Origin: Ralstonia condita | GTDB lineage: Bacteria; Pseudomonadota; Gammaproteobacteria; Burkholderiales; Burkholderiaceae | Assembly: GCF_958405655.1 (NCBI RefSeq) | Contig: NZ_CATYWO010000004.1 | Location: 124,001 to 188,000 of the forward strand | Direction: 5' to 3' | Length of the DNA stretch: 64,000 nucleotides | Notes under the pieces: model-generated | The model's database searches: none | Told to the model about the DNA's origin: nothing | The model's input: the letters and a program-made list of their open reading frames with translations, nothing else | Program-made: the position numbers and the translations under genes | Shown: positions 15,691 to 23,614 of the stretch, one piece after another | Layout: the number at the start of each line of letters is the position of its first letter | Position numbering within the stretch: position 1 is the first letter of the stretch

Positions 15691-17570
15691 GAGGTGGCTC
15701 CTTGGGACACAGAGGAAGTAATGGCTCCAGCAGTTGGGCCGCCGTGACATGGGGATTCGAACTGTAGCCCTTGCGTCAGTTGCCGGATGCTGTATTCATC
15801 CAGCGTTTCCCGTGCGAGCAGTTCGCGCGCGCATCGCTCCAGCACATCTCGGTTAATTTCGAGAATTCGGTATGCACGATCAAACACACCCATCACAATG
15901 TCACGGATGGCTTGGTCGATGCGTGTCTGAGTCGATTCGGCTACTCGGCAGCCACCCTGTGCCAGTTCAGGCGCATCAAGAAAACGCGGCCTCTGTGCCT
16001 CAAAAGCAACGTACCCCAAACCCTCATCCATGCCGAAGCGCGTAATCATGTCGCGGGCGATGTCGGTGGCCCGCGCGAGATCGTCTGAAGCCCCTGTGGA
16101 CAGCTCGCCAAACACGAGCTTCTCAGCCGCACGCCCTCCCAGGAGCACGGCGATCTTGTGCTCCAGGTCGGCACGTGTCATCAGAAATCGGTCTTCGGTG
16201 GGCCGCTGCAGGGTGTAGCCGAGTGCACCGATGCCACGCGGAACGATTGAAACCTTGTGTACTGGGTCGGTGCCTGGCAGCGCCAGCGCCACCAGCGCAT
16301 GCCCCATCTCGTGATAGGCCACGGTTTCCCGCTCCTTGGGATTGAGCACTCGGTTCTTCTTCTCCAGGCCCGCCACGATGCGCTCGATGGCGGAGGTGAA
16401 ATCCTGCAACTCCACGGCGGACGCTTTGCGCCGGGTCGCGGCCAGCGCGGCCTCGTTGACCAGGTTCGCGAGGTCTGCACCCGAAAAGCCCGTGGTCAGC
16501 GCAGCCACCTGTTCGAGATCGATATCCTGAGCCAGCGTCACCTTCTTGACGTGGACTTTCAGGATGTCCAGCCGTCCCTTCTTGTCGGGCCGGTCCACCA
16601 GCACCTGACGGTCGAAGCGACCGGCGCGCAGCAGCGCCTGGTCGAGGATTTCGGGGCGGTTGGTGGCGGCGAGGATGATCAGCCCGACCGAGCTGTCGAA
16701 GCCGTCCATCTCCGTGAGCAGCTGGTTGAGGGTCTGCTCGCGCTCGTCGTGGCCGCCGATGGGGCCGCCGACGCCGCGCGCGCGGCCCAGCGCATCGAGC
16801 TCGTCGATGAAGATGATGGCCGGCGCCTGCCCGCGGGCCTGCTCGAACAGGTCGCGCACGCGCGCTGCACCCACGCCGACGAACATCTCGACGAACTCCG
16901 AGCCTGAGATGGAAAAGAACGGTACCCCGGCCTCGCCCGCCACGGCCTTGGCCAGCAGGGTCTTGCCCGTGCCGGGCGGGCCAACCAGCAACACACCTTT
17001 CGGGATGCGCGCCCCGAGCCGTCCATACTCCTGCGGATTCTTGAGGAAATCGACGATCTCAACCAACTCCGCCTTGGCCTCATCGACACCCGCGACATCG
17101 GCAAAGGTGACGCCGGTGTTCTTCTCCATGAACACCTTGGCGCGGCTCTTGCCGATGCTCAGGAAGCCGCCCATGCCCTGCTTCTCGGCGAAGCGGCGGA
17201 ACAGGAAGAACCAGACGCCGAAGAAGGCCACCGCCGGCAGAATCCAGGAGAGCACATCACGTAGCCAGGTGCTTTCCACCACCCGCGCGTAAGGCACGTC
17301 GTACTTGGACAGCCGCTCGGCCAGGTCGGGTTCGACGCGAGTGGCCACGATGGTGGTCTTGCCCCGGCTGTCCGGCGATTTCAGGCGCCCGGTGACCGTG
17401 CGGTCCGACACCAGCACTTCGGCGACGCGCCCCTCGGCCAGCGCCTTCTCGAATTCGCTGTAGGGCACGGGCTCGACGGTCTTGGCCGCCTGCCAGTAGT
17501 TCTGCAGCGTCAGCAGCAACAGGCCGGCGACGATCCAGTAGCCAATGTTCCATTGATCTTTCTTTTCCAT
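15687..17570 (-). CDS. ftsH: FtsH-type ATP-dependent zinc metalloprotease
   Basis: A 627-residue inner-membrane AAA+ protease. It has two N-terminal membrane segments (about 11-27 and 104-124) flanking a periplasmic domain, Walker A GPPGTGKT (197-204), Walker B IIFIDELDALG (252-262), the second region of homology with NRPEILDQALLRAGRFD (305-321), and the zinc site HEMGH (420-424). The whole family length is present. ATG 17570 has GAGGAAC 8 nt upstream. This is an accessory FtsH: its place in the stress-tolerance operon sets it apart from the housekeeping copy, which is normally next to rrmJ/ftsJ. It would clear damaged membrane proteins during heat shock. Confidence 0.93.
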   Translation of the reverse strand: MEKKDQWNIGYWIVAGLLLLTLQNYWQAAKTVEPVPYSEFEKALAEGRVAEVLVSDRTVTGRLKSPDSRGKTTIVATRVEPDLAERLSKYDVPYARVVESTWLRDVLSWILPAVAFFGVWFFLFRRFAEKQGMGGFLSIGKSRAKVFMEKNTGVTFADVAGVDEAKAELVEIVDFLKNPQEYGRLGARIPKGVLLVGPPGTGKTLLAKAVAGEAGVPFFSISGSEFVEMFVGVGAARVRDLFEQARGQAPAIIFIDELDALGRARGVGGPIGGHDEREQTLNQLLTEMDGFDSSVGLIILAATNRPEILDQALLRAGRFDRQVLVDRPDKKGRLDILKVHVKKVTLAQDIDLEQVAALTTGFSGADLANLVNEAALAATRRKASAVELQDFTSAIERIVAGLEKKNRVLNPKERETVAYHEMGHALVALALPGTDPVHKVSIVPRGIGALGYTLQRPTEDRFLMTRADLEHKIAVLLGGRAAEKLVFGELSTGASDDLARATDIARDMITRFGMDEGLGYVAFEAQRPRFLDAPELAQGGCRVAESTQTRIDQAIRDIVMGVFDRAYRILEINRDVLERCARELLARETLDEYSIRQLTQGLQFESPCHGGPTAGAITSSVSQGATS

Positions 17571-17597
17571 GGGCAATGTTCCTCGCAAGTCGTGCCG

Positions 17598-19049
17598 CTA
17601 GAGAATGGGGGTGAACAGACGGGCCACCCCGTCGCGCAAGCGGATGGCCAGCGGGCGGGCGCGCAACGCCATGGCCGATATCTCGTTCGATGCATCACGG
17701 GCGGCATCAAAAAGGGATTCCAGCCGCGTAGACAGCGCGGTGTCGTACACCTCCACATTGAACTCGAAGTTGAGGCGCAGGCTGCGCGCATCCCAATTGG
17801 CCGAACCCAGGCAGCACCACTGGCCGTCTATCAGCATCAGCTTGCTGTGGTCGAACGGGCCAGGCCGTTCGAAGATGCGTACACCGTGCTCCAGCACCTG
17901 CCAGTAGTGGGCGCGCGCGGCCCATTGCACCGTGGGATGGTCGCCGTTTGCGGGCGTCAGCACCTCGACGCGCACGCCGCGCAACGCGGCCGTGCTCAGC
18001 GCCGCGATCATCGGCTGATCGGGCACGAAGTAAGGTGTCCAGATGCGCACCGAATGCTTCGCCGCGCTCAAAGCGCCCATGAAGGTCCAGCGCATCCTGT
18101 CCAGGGCCTCATCGGGACCGGCCTCGATGCCGCGCGCCCAAGAGGTTCCTTGCTCATCAGCCGTTGCGGGCGGTTCGCCCCAGAAACCCTTGCTGAGCCG
18201 CTCGCCCGTGGTATCGCACCAATCATCGGTGAAGCACCGCATCAGATGCGCAACCACCGGCCCGCGCAGACGAAAGTGCAAATCGTGACAGGCCTGCTCC
18301 GGCGCATCGGGCCGCCAATACGGGCTGCAGATGTTCATGCCACCGGTGAAACCTGTCTCGCCATCGATCACCAGCAGCTTGCGGTGATTGCGCAGATGCG
18401 CGGCATGCAGGCGCGCGGGAATCAACGTCGGGTTGAACGTCGCTGCCGGAACGCCGGCGCGTTGCAAGGCGCGGTAAGCGCTGCGGGGCCTCCAGCGGGC
18501 ATAGACGTCGTCGATCAGCACCCGCACTTGCACGCCGCGCTCATGAGCCCGGCGCAGCGCATCGACGAACTGCGCCCCGATGCCTTGGCTGTCGAAGATG
18601 TACGAAGCCAGCGCGACGCTGTGCCGCGCCGACTCGATGGCAGCGAGCATGGCCGGGTAGGCCTGCTCGCCATCGACGAGCGGCTCGATGCGGTTGCCGC
18701 TGGTCAGCGACTGGCCGGTGGCACGTCCCACCAGGTGCGCCAGGCCGGCAAACGGCGCCGATACGGCCTGGGGCATCGTAGGCACGAGGTCCTGCCGAAC
18801 AGCAGGATCTGCCCCCGGAAACAGCCGCCGCGCCCGCCGCTGGTAACGGTTGATGCCGAACAGCCCATACAGCAGCGAACCGGCAAGCGGCAACAAGGCG
18901 ATCAGCAGTACCCACAGCGTGGCCGATCGCGGGTCACGCTTGTAGATGATCGCGTGCCCCGCTGTGGGGATAGCGACCGCCAGCGACACGAGGGTGGCTG
19001 CCCATGTCAGCCCGTTGGGGTCGGACACGACAGCCTCCCCATGACTCAA
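17598..19049 (-). CDS. Cardiolipin synthase / phospholipase D family
   Basis: A 483-residue membrane phosphatidyltransferase. Two N-terminal membrane segments (about 13-35 and 43-63) are followed by two PLD motifs: HRKLLVID (from NHRKLLVIDG, about 225) and HSKLMLID (from DHSKLMLIDG, about 403). This fits bacterial cardiolipin synthase, which joins two phosphatidylglycerols. The start overlaps the ClpK stop by 4 bp (ATGA), so it is part of the stress operon. Increased cardiolipin could stabilise membranes at high temperature, which fits the context. A housekeeping cls is expected elsewhere in the genome. Confidence 0.88.
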   Translation of the reverse strand: MSHGEAVVSDPNGLTWAATLVSLAVAIPTAGHAIIYKRDPRSATLWVLLIALLPLAGSLLYGLFGINRYQRRARRLFPGADPAVRQDLVPTMPQAVSAPFAGLAHLVGRATGQSLTSGNRIEPLVDGEQAYPAMLAAIESARHSVALASYIFDSQGIGAQFVDALRRAHERGVQVRVLIDDVYARWRPRSAYRALQRAGVPAATFNPTLIPARLHAAHLRNHRKLLVIDGETGFTGGMNICSPYWRPDAPEQACHDLHFRLRGPVVAHLMRCFTDDWCDTTGERLSKGFWGEPPATADEQGTSWARGIEAGPDEALDRMRWTFMGALSAAKHSVRIWTPYFVPDQPMIAALSTAALRGVRVEVLTPANGDHPTVQWAARAHYWQVLEHGVRIFERPGPFDHSKLMLIDGQWCCLGSANWDARSLRLNFEFNVEVYDTALSTRLESLFDAARDASNEISAMALRARPLAIRLRDGVARLFTPIL

Positions 19050-21895
19050 GATTCGCCGCCCGCTGACTTCTTCTTGCGCGCAGGCTTGCTCGGGTCGCTC
19101 GGCGGCGTCTCGGCCACGTTCGCGGCATCGGGCTTCTCAGGCTCGGCCGGCTTCGCGGGTGGCTCCTGGCGCTCGAAGACCACCCGTTCGGCCTTGTCGT
19201 CCCAGCGGGCGCTGGCGTGATCGGCCTTGCCGATACCGCCACCCAGCATCTCGCGCGCCAGAGCAGTTTCCAGCTCGCTGCGGATCAGCCGCTTGAGCTC
19301 ACGCGCGCCGAACTCGGGCTTGTAGCCTTCCTCCGCGAAGTGATCGATCAAGGTCTGATCGAAGGCGAGCGTCACGCCCTGGCTGGCGGCGTTGCGGGCC
19401 ACACGATCGAGCTGCAGGCCGACGATATGGCGGATCTCCTCCTTGCCCAGCGCATGGAAGACGATGATCTCGTCGATGCGGTTGAGGAACTCGGGGCGGA
19501 AGTGTCCGCGCAGCACGTCCATCACCTCGCCCTTGGTCTTCTCGTATTCCTCGCCGGCGGCGCCACGGGCCTTCAGCCGACGCTGGATGATGTCCGAGCC
19601 CAAGTTCGAGGTGGCGATGATGATGGTATTGGTGAAATCCACCACCCGGCCCTTGCCGTCGGTGAGCCGCCCGTCGTCGAACACCTGCAGCAGGATGTTG
19701 TAGACGTCGGGGTGAGCCTTCTCGATCTCGTCCAGCAGCAACACGCTGTAGGGTTTGCGCCGCACCTTCTCGGTGAGCTGGCCACCCTCGTCGTAGCCGA
19801 CGTAACCCGGAGGCGCCCCCACCAGGCGTGCCACGGTATGGCGTTCCCCGTACTCGGACATGTCGATGCGCAGCAGCGCACCTTCATCGCCATAGATGGA
19901 CTCGGCCAGCGCCTTGGCGAGCTCGGTCTTGCCCACGCCGGTCGGCCCGAGGAACAGAAAAGTCGCCACCGGCTTGCTGCCTTCGCGCAGGCCCGCGCGC
20001 GACAACCGCACGGCATCGGCCACCGCGCGCACTGCTTCGTCCTGGCCCACCAGGCGCTCGTGCAGCCGCTGCTCCAGATGCAGCAGCTTCTCGCGTTCTT
20101 CCACCGTCAGCTCGTTGACCGGAATGCCGGTCAGGCGCGAGACGATCTGCGCGACATGCTCGGCCTTGACTTCGGCGCTGCCCGAGGCGCGCTCGCGTTC
20201 CCATTCCTCGACGAGCTTCTTGAGTTCAGTCTCCTTGGCCTCGATGCGCTTGCCCAGCTCGGCGGCCTTGTCGTACTGCTTGCGCGAGGCCACATAGTCC
20301 TGCTCACGCCGCAGCTGGTGCAGTTCGGACTCCAGCTCTTGCACCGCCACCGGGCGGGCCGTGGCCGACAGCTTCACGCGTGCGGCCGCCTGGTCGAGCA
20401 GGTCGATGGCCTTGTCAGGCAAAAAGCGCGCGGTGATGTAGCGGTCCGACAACTCGGCGGCGGCGATGATCGCATCCTCGGTGATGCTGACCTTGTGGTG
20501 CGCCTCGAAGGTGTCGCGCAGGCCGCGCAGGATCATCATGGTCTGCGCTATCGTCGGCTCGGGCACCATCACCGGCTGGAAGCGACGCTCCAGCGCGGCG
20601 TCCTTCTCGATGTACTTCTGATACTCGTTGAGCGTGGTAGCGCCGATCAGGTTCAGTTCGCCGCGCGCCATCATCGGCTTGAACACGTTGGCCACGTCCA
20701 GCCCGCCTTCGCCGCCACCCTGGCCTGCACCGACGATGGTGTGCACCTCGTCGATGAAGAGAATCAGCTCGCCCTGGTGCTCGGTCACTTCCTTGAGCAC
20801 CTTCTGCACGCGCTCCTCGAACTCGCCGCGGTACTTGGCGCCTGCCACCATGGCGTTGATGTTGAGTTCGACCAGACGCTTGTCGCGCAGCGTCTCGGGC
20901 ACTTCGCCGGCGACCATGCGCTGCGCCAGCCCTTCGACGATGGCGGTCTTGCCGACGCCGGGCTCGCCGATCAGCACCGGGTTGTTCTTCTTGCGCCGGG
21001 CCAGCACTTCGATGGTCGTCTCGATCTCCTGCGCGCGGCCGATGACCGGATCGAGCTTGCCCTCGCGCGCCATCTTGGTGAGGTCGCGCGAATACTTGTC
21101 GAGTTCCGGCGTGTTGGTCGGCGTCTCGGCGCGGCCATCCTCGGCCCCTTTGCCGACCACCTTGCTTACCTGCTGGCGCAGCGCTTGCGGCGTGAGGCCG
21201 TAACGGCGCAGCAGGTTGGCCGCCAAACCTTCGCCTTCCTCGGCGAGCCCGATCAGGAAATGCTCCGGCCCGACATAAGAGTGGCCGAGTTCGTTGGAGG
21301 CCACGAAAGCACGGCTGAGCGCGTCCTTGACCCGGGGCGACACGCCGATCTCGCCCTCGAACGGCTTATCGCCGCGCTTGGCTTCGGATTCGATCTGGCG
21401 CTTGAGGTCATCGACCTTGATCTTGAACTGCCCCAGGATGGTCTTGACCACGTCGCTGTCGGATAGCGCCAGCAGCAGGTGTTCGGTATCGACTTCGGCG
21501 CGCCCGAACTCTGCAGCGTGTCGGGCGGCCTCCTGCAATAGGGCCTCGGACTGTTCGCTGATACGGCTGGCGAGCCCACTGCCGCGACGGCGCGCGGTGC
21601 CCGTACCGGCCGGGGCGGGTTCGCCGAACGAGGCATCGACGACCTCGTCGGTATCGGCCGCCATGGACGGTGCGTCGTCACCGATGCGGAAGAAGTCGCT
21701 GCCAAGGAAGTCTTCGAACAGCCCGCTGCGCGAGCCGAACAAGGCTTCCAGCGGTGAGACGGTGCGCTTTTGCTGGCGCACCAGTTGGCGATAGTGATCG
21801 TCACACAACAGCATGGTGCTGTGGCGACCATTGAGATTGGCTTCCACCCGCACCGTGGCGGGCTGGCCGCAGACTTGGCATTGTTTTCTGGCCAT
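19046..21895 (-). CDS. clpK: ClpK/ClpG-type stand-alone disaggregase
   Basis: A 949-residue Hsp100 chaperone. An unusual N-terminal extension has a zinc-like set C6, C9, C31 and H34 (CQVC...CDDHY), then a Clp N domain (about 105-245), Walker A1 GEPGVGKT (310-317), a short middle region (about 520-590), Walker A2 GPTGVGKT (650-657), and a disordered Lys/Pro-rich tail. This layout is that of ClpK (ClpG), which dissolves heat-made protein aggregates without DnaK and gives strong heat tolerance. ATG 21895 has AGGAGC 7 nt upstream. I see no ClpP-binding IGF/L loop that I would trust. It follows hsp20 after a hairpin (21925-21949). Confidence 0.93.
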   Translation of the reverse strand: MARKQCQVCGQPATVRVEANLNGRHSTMLLCDDHYRQLVRQQKRTVSPLEALFGSRSGLFEDFLGSDFFRIGDDAPSMAADTDEVVDASFGEPAPAGTGTARRRGSGLASRISEQSEALLQEAARHAAEFGRAEVDTEHLLLALSDSDVVKTILGQFKIKVDDLKRQIESEAKRGDKPFEGEIGVSPRVKDALSRAFVASNELGHSYVGPEHFLIGLAEEGEGLAANLLRRYGLTPQALRQQVSKVVGKGAEDGRAETPTNTPELDKYSRDLTKMAREGKLDPVIGRAQEIETTIEVLARRKKNNPVLIGEPGVGKTAIVEGLAQRMVAGEVPETLRDKRLVELNINAMVAGAKYRGEFEERVQKVLKEVTEHQGELILFIDEVHTIVGAGQGGGEGGLDVANVFKPMMARGELNLIGATTLNEYQKYIEKDAALERRFQPVMVPEPTIAQTMMILRGLRDTFEAHHKVSITEDAIIAAAELSDRYITARFLPDKAIDLLDQAAARVKLSATARPVAVQELESELHQLRREQDYVASRKQYDKAAELGKRIEAKETELKKLVEEWERERASGSAEVKAEHVAQIVSRLTGIPVNELTVEEREKLLHLEQRLHERLVGQDEAVRAVADAVRLSRAGLREGSKPVATFLFLGPTGVGKTELAKALAESIYGDEGALLRIDMSEYGERHTVARLVGAPPGYVGYDEGGQLTEKVRRKPYSVLLLDEIEKAHPDVYNILLQVFDDGRLTDGKGRVVDFTNTIIIATSNLGSDIIQRRLKARGAAGEEYEKTKGEVMDVLRGHFRPEFLNRIDEIIVFHALGKEEIRHIVGLQLDRVARNAASQGVTLAFDQTLIDHFAEEGYKPEFGARELKRLIRSELETALAREMLGGGIGKADHASARWDDKAERVVFERQEPPAKPAEPEKPDAANVAETPPSDPSKPARKKKSAGGES

Positions 21896-21924
21896 GCTGA
21901 TGCTCCTGTAAAGATTGATCTGAC

Positions 21925-21949
21925 GAGGCACCGCCGATCACGGTGCCTC
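21925..21949 (-). other. Intercistronic hairpin between hsp20 and clpK
   Basis: Perfect 9-bp stem GAGGCACCG / CGGTGCCTC with a 7-nt loop, about 40 nt after the hsp20 stop and 30 nt before the clpK start (minus-strand mRNA). There is no T-run, so it is more likely an RNA processing or stability element, or a partial attenuator, than a full terminator. It could set a higher level of hsp20 than clpK mRNA. Confidence 0.55.
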
Positions 21950-21988
21950 ATCTCTTTGTGGTTTTTGAGAAAAACGCGCTGCCCCGCG

Positions 21989-22558
21989 TCAGCCGTTGAT
22001 CGGGATCGAGCGCCCCTGCTTGGGCGTACTGGCCTCGCGCTTTTCCATCGTGATCGTGAGCACGCCGTTCTTGAAAGCGGCCTTGATCGTGTCCTGGTTG
22101 GCATCGGCCGGCAGGTTCAGAGCGCGCTGAAAGCTGCCGTAGGAGCGCTCCACCCGGTGGAAACCGCCGTCTTTCGTTTCCTGCTCCTGACGCTTTTCAC
22201 CGCGCACCAGCAGCACGTCGTTGTCGAGCGTGATCTGGATGTCTTTTTCCTCGACGCCGGGTACTTCCAGGGCGATCTTGTACTGCTTGTCGGTCTCCTG
22301 GATGTCCAGCGCCGGCTTCAGCATGCCCGGCCAGTCCGACGGCCAGCGTGGCATGGCCAGCGTCGGGAAACCGAAGCCTCGAAACGCGTCGTCGAACAGG
22401 CGGTCGATCTCGCGATGCAATTGCAGGATGGGACTGACGGGCCCACCCGCCACCGGCAGGTCATTGCGCTGCACCGGCAGCGAGGCAGTGCTCTGTTGTT
22501 CTTCCTGCTCCTTCTTGAACCAGTTCCAGGGAGCCAATTTCTTGAAATCAATGTCCAT
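21989..22558 (-). CDS. Small heat shock protein Hsp20
   Basis: A 189-residue alpha-crystallin-type holdase. The N-terminal arm (about 1-70) contains aromatic and Pro residues and LHREIDRLFDDAFRGFG. The alpha-crystallin domain (about 78-165) ends in the usual FKNGVLTITMEK segment. The C-terminus ends near SIPING, a variant of the IxI/V anchor. It keeps unfolding proteins soluble, ready for the ClpK disaggregase encoded next. ATG 22558 has GGAGG 6 nt upstream. It is the second gene of the stress-tolerance locus, as in Pseudomonas and Enterobacteriaceae versions where hsp20 and clpG form the core. Confidence 0.92.
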   Translation of the reverse strand: MDIDFKKLAPWNWFKKEQEEQQSTASLPVQRNDLPVAGGPVSPILQLHREIDRLFDDAFRGFGFPTLAMPRWPSDWPGMLKPALDIQETDKQYKIALEVPGVEEKDIQITLDNDVLLVRGEKRQEQETKDGGFHRVERSYGSFQRALNLPADANQDTIKAAFKNGVLTITMEKREASTPKQGRSIPING

Positions 22559-22590
22559 GTCACACCTCCAGAAATCAATTGAAGACTCAC

Positions 22591-22872
22591 TCAATCCGTT
22601 TGCCTGCGGCTATGGATAGCGCGCCCAGGCAACACGGGATGTTTCGCTGACTTCGGCTGCTCATCTGTGCGTATCACCTCCTTCTTTCTGCCTGCTTGGA
22701 TCTGATCATTGATCCATTGATCGATTTCACTTTGACGAAACCGCCACGTCCCGCCGACCTTGAAGGCCGGAATTTCCCCGTGCGCGGCGAGCCGGTAAAG
22801 CGTCCGCTTGCCGACCTTTAAGTAGGTAGCCAACTCGTCGAGTGTGAAGATCGCCTGCTGGCGCGCTGTCAT
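22591..22872 (-). CDS. Excisionase-type helix-turn-helix regulator
   Basis: A 93-residue protein with a MerR/excisionase-like HTH: FTLDELATYLKVGKRTLYRL (about residues 9-28) followed by the wing FKVGGTWRFRQSEIDQWI. This small DNA-binding gene is the normal first gene of the stress-tolerance locus and probably regulates it. I chose ATG 22872 because the conserved domain starts soon after and a GGGGGTGG ribosome binding site precedes it; the frame is open to 22965. It lies 32 bp before hsp20. Phased direct repeats at 22921-22944 lie in its upstream region and could be its binding site. Confidence 0.86.
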   Translation of the reverse strand: MTARQQAIFTLDELATYLKVGKRTLYRLAAHGEIPAFKVGGTWRFRQSEIDQWINDQIQAGRKKEVIRTDEQPKSAKHPVLPGRAIHSRRQTD

Positions 22873-22920
22873 ACCACCCCCACAAGTTCCGTCGTCACGC
22901 GGCCTCGCTCGAGGAAATTC

Positions 22921-22944
22921 TTGCAAGACTTTGCAAGATATTGC
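22921..22944. repeat. 10-bp phased direct repeats upstream of the stress locus
   Basis: The plus strand reads TTGCAAGACT, TTGCAAGATA, TTGCGCCTAA in direct succession, giving two exact and one partial copy of TTGCAAGA at one helical turn spacing. They lie 49-72 bp upstream of the HTH gene start. One-turn phasing on the same DNA face is typical of cooperative regulator binding. Confidence 0.6.
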
Positions 22945-23099
22945 GCCTAACATGCCGAAAGTCAAGAGTCAACATCCAGCGACCTGCTGGGCGATTGATG
23001 TGACTCAAATCTTCAAGGACGGTATGCCAGGGCGGGCCGGTCCGGCGCAGGGGACGGTGGGTTGATCGGGACCTTGCGGGCGCCGCCCACGGCCGCAGA

Positions 23100-23296
23100 T
23101 CAAACACCGATCCTCACGTTGTAACCGAGCGCCCGCAGCCCCTTGCTCGTCCGCATGTTCCTTGGTGGAAACTCGTCTGGGCGCGCCCAGCCGACGATTT
23201 CCCCGAGACTGCTCAGGCCAATGTGCGGAATGGCCCAGTCGTCGCTGCGGATCGCGCTACCCAAGAAGCCCAGTGGCAGCGCAGGACGATTTTGGC
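23100..23296 (-). pseudogene. Remnant C-terminus of an unidentified gene
   Basis: Read on the minus strand, a frame with good protein character runs from a stop near 23296 to a TGA at 23100-23102, about 63 codons. It includes the segments DDWAIPHIGLSSLGEIVGWA and FPPRN, and ends in LRALGYNVRIGV. There is no start codon with a ribosome binding site. It looks like the end of a larger protein whose front part was lost by recombination at the adjacent attachment site. I do not recognise the family; an integrase or other island-end protein is possible. Confidence 0.4.
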
Positions 23297-23355
23297 CAAA
23301 TCATCGAATCCACGTCCTCAAGGCCAAGGCGTTACTATTTAGTTCGGATTACGGA

Positions 23356-23384
23356 CGCGGGTTCGGTTCCGTGTTCCACCACCA
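23356..23384 (+). mobile_element. tRNA 3'-end scar, probable right attachment site
   Basis: This stretch reads as a T-loop (TTCGGTT at 23362-23368), exactly 16 nt before a final CCA, with the acceptor 3' strand TTCCACC, discriminator A and CCA. The 5' T-stem pairs only in its two loop-closing positions, and no upstream D-arm, anticodon arm or GGTGGAA acceptor half exists. It is followed at once by a strong terminator. This is the pattern left when an integrase inserts an element into a tRNA gene: the intact gene is rebuilt on the far side and the original 3' end is left at the near side. The crossover should be at about 23359-23362. Confidence 0.6.
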
Positions 23385-23398
23385 GCATTACGCACTGA

Positions 23399-23433
23399 AA
23401 AACCGCGACGCTTTCGCCGTCGCGGTTTTTTTT
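23399..23433 (+). terminator. Strong intrinsic terminator after the tRNA scar
   Basis: Perfect 10-bp stem AACCGCGACG / CGTCGCGGTT, 7-nt loop, preceded by A residues and followed by a run of T to 23433. It has no complete gene in front of it now, and was probably the terminator of the tRNA gene whose 3' end lies 15 bp upstream. Confidence 0.85.
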
Positions 23434-23614
23434 GCCCTGCAGATCCGAACGCGAACCCCCTGCGCCGCGGTCAATGCATCCTGCCACGCGGATCGATAAT
23501 GCCCCGGCAGCAGACCGATACAGAACCCGCCAGATTTCTCGATTTCTGTACCTGTCTGACGGTATCCAGCGGGTGCTAGGCTGCAAGCCTCTCTTGCCAA
23601 CAGCCAGCACCGCC

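Larger units (their letters stand above)
22873..23614. other. Gene-poor island end (742 bp)
   Basis: No complete gene is seen here. From left to right it holds the promoter region of the stress-tolerance locus with 10-bp phased repeats, a broken minus-strand frame, the tRNA 3'-end scar with its terminator, and an unmarked 180-bp leader before the RhtB-type transporter gene. On the minus strand, TTGACTCTTGACTTTCGGCA (read near 22965) holds two TTGACT boxes that could serve as a -35 element. Confidence 0.6.

Noticed and set aside
19217..21466. 749-residue open frame on the plus strand opposite clpK
   Set aside because: Antisense to a gene with both Walker A motifs of Hsp100; composition is that of a shadow frame.
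23159..23384. A complete tRNA using GGTGGAA at about 23165 as its 5' acceptor strand
   Set aside because: The 5' and 3' parts are about 220 nt apart, with no D-arm or anticodon arm between them. The match is probably chance.
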